Source of the DNA: Amycolatopsis roodepoortensis
GTDB taxonomy: Bacteria; Actinomycetota; Actinomycetes; Mycobacteriales; Pseudonocardiaceae
Length of the DNA: 64,000 bases
NCBI RefSeq assembly: GCF_014873915.1
Contig: NZ_JADBEJ010000001.1
Span: 1,054,001 to 1,118,000, forward strand
Reading direction: 5' to 3'
Under the pieces are notes generated by a model. The model did no database searches. It worked only from the letters and a program-made list of their open reading frames with translations, and had not been told where the DNA came from. This document shows, in pieces, positions 57,043 to 64,000 of this stretch. Within the stretch, counting starts at the first letter, position 1, and each line of letters starts with the position of its first letter. The position numbers were made by a program, and so were the translations under genes.

Positions 57043-57912
57043 CTAGCGCGTGAGCAGGTCCCGCAGCGCCTTCACCACCTCCGCCGGTGATTCCTCGGCC
57101 ATGAAGTGCCCCGACGTCACCGTCCGGTGGTCCAGATCCGTCGCCCACGCCTGCCAGAGCGCGACGGCGTCGTAACCCAGTGCGGCACCCCAGTCCTGCT
57201 GCAGCACGGTGAGCGGCATCGTGAGCCGGTTGCCCGCGGCGCGATCCGCCTGGTCGTGCTCGACGTCGATGCCCGCCGACGCGCGGTAGTCGGCGACGAT
57301 CGAGGGCACCGCGTTCCGTGACGCCTCCAGGTACGCGACCCGGACGTCGGCGGGGATCGCGTCGCCGCGCTGGGTCCACGCGTCGAGGAAGTGACCGAAG
57401 AACGCGTCGGGCGCGGCGCCGATCAGCTGCTCGGGCAGGCCGGGCGGCTGGGCCATCAGGTAGAGGTGGAAGCCCACCGCGGCCGAGGTGCCGTGCATGA
57501 CGTCCCACATGTCCAGCGTCGGCAGCACGTCGAGGATCGCGAGATGGCTCACCTTGTCCGGGTGGTCGAGGCCCGCCCGCAGCGCCACCAGCGCGCCCCG
57601 GTCGTGCCCGGCGAGGGCGAACCGGTCGTGACCGAAGGCCTTCGCGACGGCGACGACGTCGGCCGCCATCGAACGCTTCGAGTAGGTCTCGCCGGTGTCG
57701 GCGGGCTTGTCGCTTTCGCCGTATCCTCGCAGGTCAGGGCAGAGGACGGTGTGGTCGGCCGCGAGATCCGCCGCGACGTGCCGCCACATGAGGTGGGTCT
57801 CGGGGAAACCGTGCAGCAGCACGATCGGACTGCCGGTCCCGGCGACGGCGACGTTGACCGCCACACCGTCCGCGACGGGCACACGCTGGTAGTCGAATCC
57901 GGTGATGCGCAT
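57043..57912 (-). CDS. Alpha/beta hydrolase of the haloacetate dehalogenase/epoxide hydrolase type
   Basis: A 289-residue alpha/beta hydrolase. Motifs: LLHGFPETHLMWRH, CPDLRGYGESDKP, nucleophile aspartate in LAGHDRGALVALR, the cap segment AQPPGLPEQLIGAAPDAFF and the histidine in TSGHFMAEESPAEVV. Overall it resembles fluoroacetate dehalogenases, but the second arginine after DRG (DRGAR in that enzyme) is leucine and the tryptophan following the cap histidine is leucine (FHLYL), so halide and carboxylate binding are altered. Another substrate is likely. It is divergent from the SARP-type ATPase gene. Confidence 0.8.
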   Translation of the reverse strand: MRITGFDYQRVPVADGVAVNVAVAGTGSPIVLLHGFPETHLMWRHVAADLAADHTVLCPDLRGYGESDKPADTGETYSKRSMAADVVAVAKAFGHDRFALAGHDRGALVALRAGLDHPDKVSHLAILDVLPTLDMWDVMHGTSAAVGFHLYLMAQPPGLPEQLIGAAPDAFFGHFLDAWTQRGDAIPADVRVAYLEASRNAVPSIVADYRASAGIDVEHDQADRAAGNRLTMPLTVLQQDWGAALGYDAVALWQAWATDLDHRTVTSGHFMAEESPAEVVKALRDLLTR

Positions 57913-57960
57913 GGGTACCTTCCTGGTCGTTCAGTGACGATCGTCAGCGTCCCCGGCCCG

Positions 57961-57989
57961 GATCAGCACCCGGTCAGCGGCGACCGAGC
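57961..57989 (+). promoter_or_regulatory. Candidate SARP operator: three heptamers at 11-bp period
   Basis: GATCAGC (57961), GGTCAGC (57972) and ACCGAGC (57983), each separated by 4 bp, 42 bp before the regulator start. The spacing matches known SARP sites; it could be an autoregulatory site or control the divergent hydrolase gene. Confidence 0.5.
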
Positions 57990-58030
57990 GGCCGGGGCAC
58001 GATGATCACCGTCGAGGCGAGGAGGTGACG

Positions 58031-61000
58031 ATGCGGTTCGGGGTGCTCGGCCCCCTCGTGGCCGAGGACGACGGCGGTGAGGTCGGGCTCAAGGGGCCTC
58101 GGCACCGCGCGGTGCTGGCCAGGTTGCTGATCGCCCGCGGCCGGGTCGTGCCGGTGGAACGCCTGGTCGACGACCTCTGGGAGCGCCCGCCCGAGGGCGC
58201 GGTCGGCGCCGTGCAGACGTTCGTCGGGGCCTTGCGCCGGGCGCTGGAGCCGCATCGCGCGCCCCGTGAGCCAGCGCGGCTGCTCGTCACGGTCGCCCGC
58301 GGATATGCCTTGCGTGCCGATTCCGTCGACGCTTGGGACTTCGAGGACGCGGTCGCCGCGGCCCGTGAACTGCTCGACGCCCGGCGGCCGGACGCGGCAC
58401 TGTCGCGAGTGGACAGTGCGCTCGCGCTTTGGCGTGGTCCCGCGTACGCCGAGTTCGCCGAGGAAGGCTGGGCGGTCGGCGAACTCTCCCGGTTGACCGA
58501 ACTCCGTTCGCTGGCGGGGGAACTCCGTGCCGAGGCGCTCCTCGCGCTCGGGCGCGCCGCCGAGGCGGTCCCGGCGCTGGAACCGCTGGTCCGCGAACAT
58601 CCGTTGCGGGAGAACGGTTCCCGGCTACTGGCGCTCGCGCTGTATCGCTCCGGGAGGCAGGGTGACGCGCTGGCGGTGTTGCGCACGACGCGCGAACACC
58701 TCGCCGACGAACTCGGCATCGATCCGAGCGCGGGCCTGCGGGACCTGGAGGCCGACATCCTGGCGCAAGCGCCCCGCCTGGAGCCGTCCGCGCCCGAGAT
58801 CGCCGAGCGGCCGCTGGTCGGACGCGACGCGGAGCTCGCCGAGCTCGAAGAAGCCGTGACGCGGTCGCGGCTGGTCCTCGTCTCCGGCGACGCCGGGGTG
58901 GGGAAGACCGCGCTCGCCGAGGCGTTCTCCGCCCGTCTCGCCGCGCGGGGCTGGACCACGGCCTGGGGGAGCGATCCCGACGACGAGGGCGCGCCACCGG
59001 CCTACGCCTGGACGCGGATCCTGGCCACACTCGCCGAAGCCGGGTACGGGCCGGCGCCGACGGTGGAGCCGGGGACCGAAGACCCACTGGCCGCCCGCTG
59101 GCGGTGGCATCGCGCCGTCGCGTCTCATCTGTCCGGCGCGGCGCCGCTCCTGCTCGTCCTCGACGACCTGCACTGGGCGGGCGAAGAGACCTTGGCACTG
59201 CTGACCTCCGTGCTGGCCGAGCCGGTGTCGATCATCGCGACCTATCGCGGCATCGACCCGCCCGCCCGGCTGACGGACTTCCTTGCCAAGGCCGCCCGCC
59301 ACGAGCCGGCGCGGATCTATCTCGGCGGCCTGCCCGAGAGCGAAGTCGCCGGCCTGGTCCGCGCCACGACCGGGGAAGAGATCGCCCCGGAAACCGCCGC
59401 GGTACTCCATCGGCGCACCGGCGGAAACGCGTTCTTCGTCCGCGAACTCGCCCGCCTGCTGGCCACCGAGGGTTCGGCCGCCTTGGACGCGGTGCCGCCT
59501 GGCGTTCGTGACGTCGTCCGGCACCGGGTGGACGCACTGCCGGATGACGTCGGCGGCGTGGTCCGGCGCGCGGCGGTGATCGGGACGGACGTCGATCTGG
59601 ACGTGCTCGAAGCCCTGGTGGGGAAGACCGCGCTCGACGCCGCCGAGATCGCGGTCCGGCGCGGATTCCTGACCGAGCGGGCGCCGCGCCGGTTCCGGTT
59701 CGCGCACGCGCTCGTGCGGGACACGCTCTACCACGATCTCTCCCGTTCGCGGCGCGCCCGCGAACACGGCGAGATCGCCGAGACGCTGGAAGAGCTCCGC
59801 CCGGACGACGTCGACACCCTGGCGCACCATTTCCTCCTGTCGGAGGAGCACGACGACCGTGCCGCGCGTTACGCGCAGGCCGCCGCCGAACGCGCCGAAA
59901 GTCGTTTCGCACCAATGGAAGCGGCGCGACTGTGGGACGCCGCACTCACTGCGTACGACCGCTCCGGCGCCTCGAACACGGCGAAGCGGCTGGAGCTGAT
60001 CATGGGCAAGGCCCGCGCTTCGGCCGTCGCCGGCGGGCTCGGCCAGTCGCGGCGGCATCGGGCCGAAGCGTTGGAACTGGCGGAAAAGCTGGACGATCCC
60101 CTGCTGACCGCACGGGTGATCGGTGCCTTCGACGTCCCCGCCAGCTGGACCGAAAGCGACGACTGGGAATTGGCGTCCCGGATTGCGGAAACCGTCGAGC
60201 GCACCCTCGCCGCCTTGCCCGGCGAACGCGTGGCCGAGCGGTGCCGCCTGCTGGCCACCCTCGCTGTCGAAACGCGGAACGCGGGCGGCCAGCGGGCGCG
60301 CGAGGCGGCCCGGGAAGCCGAGACGATCGCGCGGACGCTGGAAGATCCGGCTCTGCTGGCGTTCGCGCTCAACGCCCGGTTCCTGCAGTCCTTCGACCGC
60401 GCCGGTCTCGCCCCGGAGCGGGCCGCGATCGGGGCCGAACTGGTCGACCTCGCCGCGCGGCACGGGCTCGTGACGTTCGAGGTGCTCGGGCATCTCGTGC
60501 TCCTGCAGGCGAAGAGCGCGCTCGCGGATTTCGCCGCCGCGGACCGGCATGCCGCGTCGGCGGACGAGCTCGGGGAGCGCTACGGCCTGCCGCTCGTCGG
60601 CGTGTTCACCCGGTGGTATCGCGCGATGCGGACCGCGATTACCGGCCCCGGCGGGGAAGCCGCCTATCGCGCCGCGGCGGCGGGGCTCGCGGGAACCGCC
60701 ATGTCCGGTGTGGACAACGGGATCCTCGCGCTCGCCCTGTACTGCGACCGGATCCAGCGTGGTTTGCCGCCGGAGGCACTGGAGGACGACTACGGCGCTT
60801 ACGAAAGCTGGTGCCGCCCGGTGCTCCCGATCCCGGATTCGCCACGGGACCTGCTGTTCGAGGCCCGCACCTGTCTGCACGCCGTCGTCGCGATCGAACT
60901 CGGCGACCGGGCCACGATGGAAAGCCTCTACGCCGAGCTCCTGCCCGCCGAAGGAGAGATCGCCGGTGCCGGGAGCGGGATGCTCACCCTCCGTCCGGTC

Positions 61001-61114
61001 GCGTACTACCTAGGCGAGCTGGCCACCGCCCTCGACCGGCGGGAAGCGGCCGCCGAGCACCACCGGAAGGCGCGGGCCATCGCGGTGAAGGCCGGTTCAC
61101 CGCATTGGGGTTAG
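58031..61114 (+). CDS. SARP/BTAD-type regulator with AAA-type ATPase and TPR-like tail
   Basis: A 1027-residue regulator. Residues 1-95: winged helix (MRFGVLGPLVAEDDGG, GRVVPVERLVDDLWERPPEGAVGAVQTFVGALRRAL). About 100-245: BTAD (HPLRENGSRLLALALYRSGRQGDALAVLRTTREHLADELGIDPSAGLRDLEADIL). From about 258: AAA-type ATPase with VGRDAELAELEEAV, Walker A in VSGDAGVGKTALAEAF and Walker B-like LLLVLDDLHWAG. The rest is helical repeats (for example DVDTLAHHFLLSEEHDDRAARYAQAAAERAESRF) to the end. The ATG at 58031 has GGAGG 5 bp upstream; a GTG two codons earlier overlaps that site. Such proteins activate metabolic or antibiotic genes, with the ATPase gating activity. Confidence 0.88.
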   Translation: MRFGVLGPLVAEDDGGEVGLKGPRHRAVLARLLIARGRVVPVERLVDDLWERPPEGAVGAVQTFVGALRRALEPHRAPREPARLLVTVARGYALRADSVDAWDFEDAVAAARELLDARRPDAALSRVDSALALWRGPAYAEFAEEGWAVGELSRLTELRSLAGELRAEALLALGRAAEAVPALEPLVREHPLRENGSRLLALALYRSGRQGDALAVLRTTREHLADELGIDPSAGLRDLEADILAQAPRLEPSAPEIAERPLVGRDAELAELEEAVTRSRLVLVSGDAGVGKTALAEAFSARLAARGWTTAWGSDPDDEGAPPAYAWTRILATLAEAGYGPAPTVEPGTEDPLAARWRWHRAVASHLSGAAPLLLVLDDLHWAGEETLALLTSVLAEPVSIIATYRGIDPPARLTDFLAKAARHEPARIYLGGLPESEVAGLVRATTGEEIAPETAAVLHRRTGGNAFFVRELARLLATEGSAALDAVPPGVRDVVRHRVDALPDDVGGVVRRAAVIGTDVDLDVLEALVGKTALDAAEIAVRRGFLTERAPRRFRFAHALVRDTLYHDLSRSRRAREHGEIAETLEELRPDDVDTLAHHFLLSEEHDDRAARYAQAAAERAESRFAPMEAARLWDAALTAYDRSGASNTAKRLELIMGKARASAVAGGLGQSRRHRAEALELAEKLDDPLLTARVIGAFDVPASWTESDDWELASRIAETVERTLAALPGERVAERCRLLATLAVETRNAGGQRAREAAREAETIARTLEDPALLAFALNARFLQSFDRAGLAPERAAIGAELVDLAARHGLVTFEVLGHLVLLQAKSALADFAAADRHAASADELGERYGLPLVGVFTRWYRAMRTAITGPGGEAAYRAAAAGLAGTAMSGVDNGILALALYCDRIQRGLPPEALEDDYGAYESWCRPVLPIPDSPRDLLFEARTCLHAVVAIELGDRATMESLYAELLPAEGEIAGAGSGMLTLRPVAYYLGELATALDRREAAAEHHRKARAIAVKAGSPHWG

Positions 61115-61115
61115 C

Positions 61116-61406
61116 TCACTGCTCCCGCATCGCGCGGCGGATTTCGGCCAGCTTGTCCTTGGCGGCCTTGTCCCGGTCGGCGATCTTCTTGTCCAGCGAC
61201 GCGACGTCTTCCTTGCCGCCGAGGCCGGCGAGCTCGGTCGAGCCCAGCGACGTCGTGTAGCGCTGCTCGATGCGGTCCCGCACGTGGTCGAACGAGGGCA
61301 CGCCGCCCTCGCTGTAATCCGGCTCCGGGACCTCGACGGGCGCGGTCGGGGTCTCTTCGACGATCTCGGCGTCGAGGATTTCCTTGTCCGGTTTGTTCTC
61401 GGTCAT
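61116..61406 (-). CDS. Small acidic/coiled-coil hypothetical protein coupled to the helicase gene
   Basis: A 96-residue soluble protein. The first half is acidic and disordered (ILDAEIVEETPTAPVEVPEPDYSEGGVP), then VRDRIEQRYTTSLG, and a C-terminal charged helix (DKKIADRDKAAKDKLAEIRRAMREQ) likely to form a coiled coil. Its ATG overlaps the helicase stop codon (ATGA), so it is translated from the same messenger. Function unknown; it may bind the helicase. It ends 1 bp from the converging SARP-type gene. Confidence 0.65.
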   Translation of the reverse strand: MTENKPDKEILDAEIVEETPTAPVEVPEPDYSEGGVPSFDHVRDRIEQRYTTSLGSTELAGLGGKEDVASLDKKIADRDKAAKDKLAEIRRAMREQ

Positions 61407-64000
61407 CGTCCACTCCGTCCTGCGTGCCACGGCACGGCTTCGGTCATCAACCCGAGCATGCCCGAAACCAGCCGCATCTGGTCGACCGTACGGATGTCGG
61501 CTTCGACCAGCCGCGGCGAGCAGACCACGATCGCGAGCGCCTGCGCCCGCGAGAGCGCCACGTTGAGCCGGTTGCGGGAGAGCAGGAAGTCCAGGCCACG
61601 CGGCAGATCGACCGCCGAGGACGAGGTCATCGTGGTGATCACCACCGGCGCCTCCTGCCCCTGGAACCGGTCCACGGTGCCCACCCGGACGCCGGGGTGA
61701 CCGGCCTGGTCCAGCGCGCGGGCCACGACCCTGGCCTGCAGGTTGTACGGCGCCACGACCAGGATGTCCTCGTCGCCGAGCGGCCGGGGCTCGCCGTGAT
61801 CGGTCCAGGCGCGGTCGTGGAGTTCGGCGACGAGGGCGGTGACGGCCTCGGCCTCCTCGACCGATCGTGTCGTGTTGCCGTGGTGGTCGACCTCGGCGAG
61901 GTACAGGCCCGCCTCGACGCCGTCGATCGCCCGCTCGGCGGCCGAGGGATGCGAGTGCAGGCGGCCCGCGTAGGACAGCCGCGACACGGGCTTGCAGACG
62001 GCCGGATGCATCCGGCGGGTCTCGTCGAGGAAGTACCCGAGCTCACCCGGGATGATGTCGGCCTCGCCGATCAGGTGCCCGAGCGCGGAAGCTTCGGCGC
62101 CCGCGGGATGCGTCCCCTGGACGACCTGCGGCAACTGCTGCGGATCGCCCAGCAGCAGGAGATTCTTGGCGCACATCGACACCGCGAGCGCGTCGGCGAG
62201 GGCGAACTGGCCCGCCTCGTCGATGATCAGCAGGTCGAAGGGCTCTTCCCGGATCGCGGCGTTCGCGAACGTCCAGGCCGTTCCGCCGACCAGATGGCCG
62301 GTGCCGTGCTCTTCGCGCCATTTCACCAGTGCCGGGTTGGTCTTCGGCTGCTCCCACGGCGCCGCCGGATCCGGGGTGCGCTTGGCGCGTTTGGCGCACG
62401 GCAGGTCGGGCGCGTTCTTGAGCGCGGCGGACAGCACGTTCTCCACGGCCTTGTGGCTGGTCGAGGTGACGGCGATCGTCTTGCCCGCGCGCACGAGTTT
62501 CGCGATCAGCCTGCCCGCCAGGTAGGTCTTGCCCGCGCCGGGCGGGCCCTGCACGGCGAGCGTGGAGCCGTCGAGCGCCTCGACGGCCTCGATCACCGTG
62601 CTCACCAGGTCCGAGCCGGGCTCGGGCAGGTTGCGGTCGTCGCGCAGCCGCGGCGTCGAGCGCCGGAGCAGGTCGACGCCGGGATGCGCGGGCAGCACCG
62701 GCAGCGTGTCGACGACGAGACGGGCGAGATCCGCGACCGCGTCGTCCTTCGGGGAGGGCCGGACCGGGCTCCCGGGCAGCACCGCGACCGGCCGGTCGGC
62801 GGTGGTCTCGTCGGGCGGGCAGCTCTCTTCCAGCGTCAGCTCGACGGCGGTGGCCGAGACGACCTTCGCGTCCCGCGCGGCCGCCCCGTACCGCAGGCGG
62901 ACGTCGTCGCCGGGGGCGAAGGGATGCGGCCGGTCCGGGTCGCAGCGGAGCACGAGCGAGCGCTTCGCCTTCCGGACCCGGCCCGAAGGCGGCACCCATT
63001 CCCCGGCTTCCAGCGAGATCGGGACGGTGCAGGCGTTGTCGGTCTCCAGATCGCCGAGCGGGGCGGCGAGCTGGCGGAAGTACTCCCACCACGCGGGGTT
63101 CGTCTCGCGACGGTGGTAGCCGACGGACGCGGCCAGCAGCGCGCGGGCACGATCCTCGCCGGTGAACTCTGCGGGGTCGTCGGGCACCCCGTCCAGCAGC
63201 GGGTCGACCAGCGCGGCCAGCTGTGCGGCGCGTTCGGCACGTTTCTGGGCGGCGACGTCCTCTTCGGTCTGGCGGAGCAGAGTGTCCACATCGGACTCTT
63301 CGGGCGGCTCGGCGAGCGCGATCCCTTCCTCCACACGGACTTTATGGAGGAATTCGAAAAGCCGCAGCGTGGAGACGCAGTCGTATTCGTTGTAGTCGCT
63401 GATCCCGCGCAGCACCTCGTCCGCGTGCTCGGTCTCGCCGGAGGCCGTGAGCGTCAGGTACTCCTCGTAGGCCTCGATGCTCGAAACCGCCGTCTTGACG
63501 TCGCCGTCGCGGGCTTCGGGCATGTAGAGCGGTTCGAGGTACTTGATCGAATACGACCGCTGCGAGACCCGGAGTGCCTTGCGCACCACGGAATACAGGT
63601 CCACCAGGCCGCCGCTGCGCAGCAGGTGGTCGACGGCGTCCTCGCGGGTCCCGTGCACGGCGGCGAGCCGCTTGATCGCTGTCACCTCGTACGGGGCGTA
63701 GTGGTAGACGTGCGAGCCGGGATGCTCGGCGAGCCTCGCGGTGGCGAAGTCGACGAACTCCTCGAAGGCCCGCTTCTCCTGCGACCGGTTGTGCGCCCAG
63801 AACGGCGTGAACTTCGTGCCCTCTTCGGCGGTCACCGCGCCGAAGAGGTATTCGAGCCCTTCGCCCGCCAAGGCGTACGGGTCGCCTTCCATGTCGAAGA
63901 AGACGTCGCCGGGGGCGGGCGGCGGGAGCTCGGCCAGCGCGTCCGGATCGATGACCTCGTAGGCGATCTGCCCGGTGTCGTCCTGCCGGACCTGGATCGC
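61403..64000 (-). CDS. TM0106-type RecB-like nuclease/SF1 helicase (5' end outside window)
   Basis: At least 866 residues are in the window and the frame stays open through base 64000, so the N-terminus is missing. The first part shows VFFDMEGDPYA and ISDYNEYDCVSTLRLFEFL, the RNase H-like/RecB-type nuclease signatures of TM0106-family proteins. The rest is an SF1 helicase: Walker A VQGPPGAGKTYLAGRL, VTSTSHKAVENV, LLIIDEAGQFALADAL (motif II DEAG), LLGDPQQLPQV (III), VVAPYNLQARV, VGTVDRFQGQEAPVVITTM (V) and NRLNVALSRAQ (VI). Such proteins unwind and probably trim DNA; a CRISPR/Cas4-like ancestry of the nuclease is known, but there is no CRISPR here. The coupled small gene follows in an ATGA overlap. 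Confidence 0.9.
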   Translation of the reverse strand, partial: AIQVRQDDTGQIAYEVIDPDALAELPPPAPGDVFFDMEGDPYALAGEGLEYLFGAVTAEEGTKFTPFWAHNRSQEKRAFEEFVDFATARLAEHPGSHVYHYAPYEVTAIKRLAAVHGTREDAVDHLLRSGGLVDLYSVVRKALRVSQRSYSIKYLEPLYMPEARDGDVKTAVSSIEAYEEYLTLTASGETEHADEVLRGISDYNEYDCVSTLRLFEFLHKVRVEEGIALAEPPEESDVDTLLRQTEEDVAAQKRAERAAQLAALVDPLLDGVPDDPAEFTGEDRARALLAASVGYHRRETNPAWWEYFRQLAAPLGDLETDNACTVPISLEAGEWVPPSGRVRKAKRSLVLRCDPDRPHPFAPGDDVRLRYGAAARDAKVVSATAVELTLEESCPPDETTADRPVAVLPGSPVRPSPKDDAVADLARLVVDTLPVLPAHPGVDLLRRSTPRLRDDRNLPEPGSDLVSTVIEAVEALDGSTLAVQGPPGAGKTYLAGRLIAKLVRAGKTIAVTSTSHKAVENVLSAALKNAPDLPCAKRAKRTPDPAAPWEQPKTNPALVKWREEHGTGHLVGGTAWTFANAAIREEPFDLLIIDEAGQFALADALAVSMCAKNLLLLGDPQQLPQVVQGTHPAGAEASALGHLIGEADIIPGELGYFLDETRRMHPAVCKPVSRLSYAGRLHSHPSAAERAIDGVEAGLYLAEVDHHGNTTRSVEEAEAVTALVAELHDRAWTDHGEPRPLGDEDILVVAPYNLQARVVARALDQAGHPGVRVGTVDRFQGQEAPVVITTMTSSSAVDLPRGLDFLLSRNRLNVALSRAQALAIVVCSPRLVEADIRTVDQMRLVSGMLGLMTEAVPWHAGRSGR

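Noticed and set aside
61403-64000. Cas4-linked CRISPR or complete defence island suggested by the RecB-like nuclease
   Set aside because: No CRISPR array, other cas genes or known defence partners are present in the window; TM0106-type proteins are widespread chromosomal genes.

Overview
The window is GC-rich DNA from a filamentous-type actinobacterium, most likely Pseudonocardiales and close to Amycolatopsis. This rests on gene content: an AftD-type arabinofuranosyltransferase with DUF2613 and DUF3068 neighbours, many Tat-exported glycosidases, two large SARP/AfsR-like regulators, a ShbA-like sigma factor, PucR and IclR regulators, and frequent GTG starts. No rRNA, tRNA, CRISPR array, insertion sequence or complete prophage was seen. 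Both edge genes are cut by the window.

Layout. 1-6.1 kb: the 3' part of a Pls/PosA-family single-module peptide synthetase, an M1 peptidase and an odd tyrosine-recombinase-like protein. 6.2-11.9 kb: two tandem Tat-exported GH95 glycosidases and a membrane-anchored cyclophilin. 12-15.9 kb: housekeeping or accessory genes (GNAT, amidase, P-loop kinase, membrane protein, HIT protein). 16-26.7 kb: a coherent uronate/aldarate catabolic locus made of uronate dehydrogenase, IclR regulator, Na+/solute symporter, 5-dehydro-4-deoxyglucarate dehydratase, glucarate dehydratase, an uncharacterised protein, 2,5-dioxovalerate dehydrogenase and an exported PL8 polysaccharide lyase. The enzymes predict uronate -> aldarate -> 5-dehydro-4-deoxyglucarate -> 2,5-dioxovalerate -> 2-oxoglutarate. 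Two similar inverted repeats exactly 33 bp apart lie between the regulator and the transporter.

27-35 kb: epoxide hydrolase, alpha/beta hydrolase, an AfsR/SARP-like regulator divergent from a small secreted protein, and a PAS-GGDEF protein with a degenerate EAL domain. 35-51.3 kb: an envelope-polysaccharide region with a solute-binding/vWA hybrid, membrane glycosyltransferase-like proteins, methyltransferases, AftD, a flippase-like protein, DUF2613, a condensation-domain-like protein, GT4 and DUF3068. It recalls the aftD region of mycobacteria (Rv0224c-Rv0236c). A short inverted motif of the type TTAC-N6-GTAA recurs at or near the starts of several of these genes. 51.5-64 kb: regulators (PucR, MarR, sigma factor, a second SARP-type ATPase), hydrolases, a secreted SH3/CHAP-like protein and a TM0106-type nuclease-helicase.

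Beyond the genes, the intergenic DNA holds several families of near-perfect palindromes that recur in the window (stem families around CGTGAGTGGT, GTGTGTGGAAA and GCGAAAGTGGC), a 21-bp tandem repeat attached to a 26-bp-arm palindrome, and a direct repeat of a gene end. These, the unknown gene in the glucarate operon, the shared envelope motif and the SARP-like heptamer repeats are the most interesting points.
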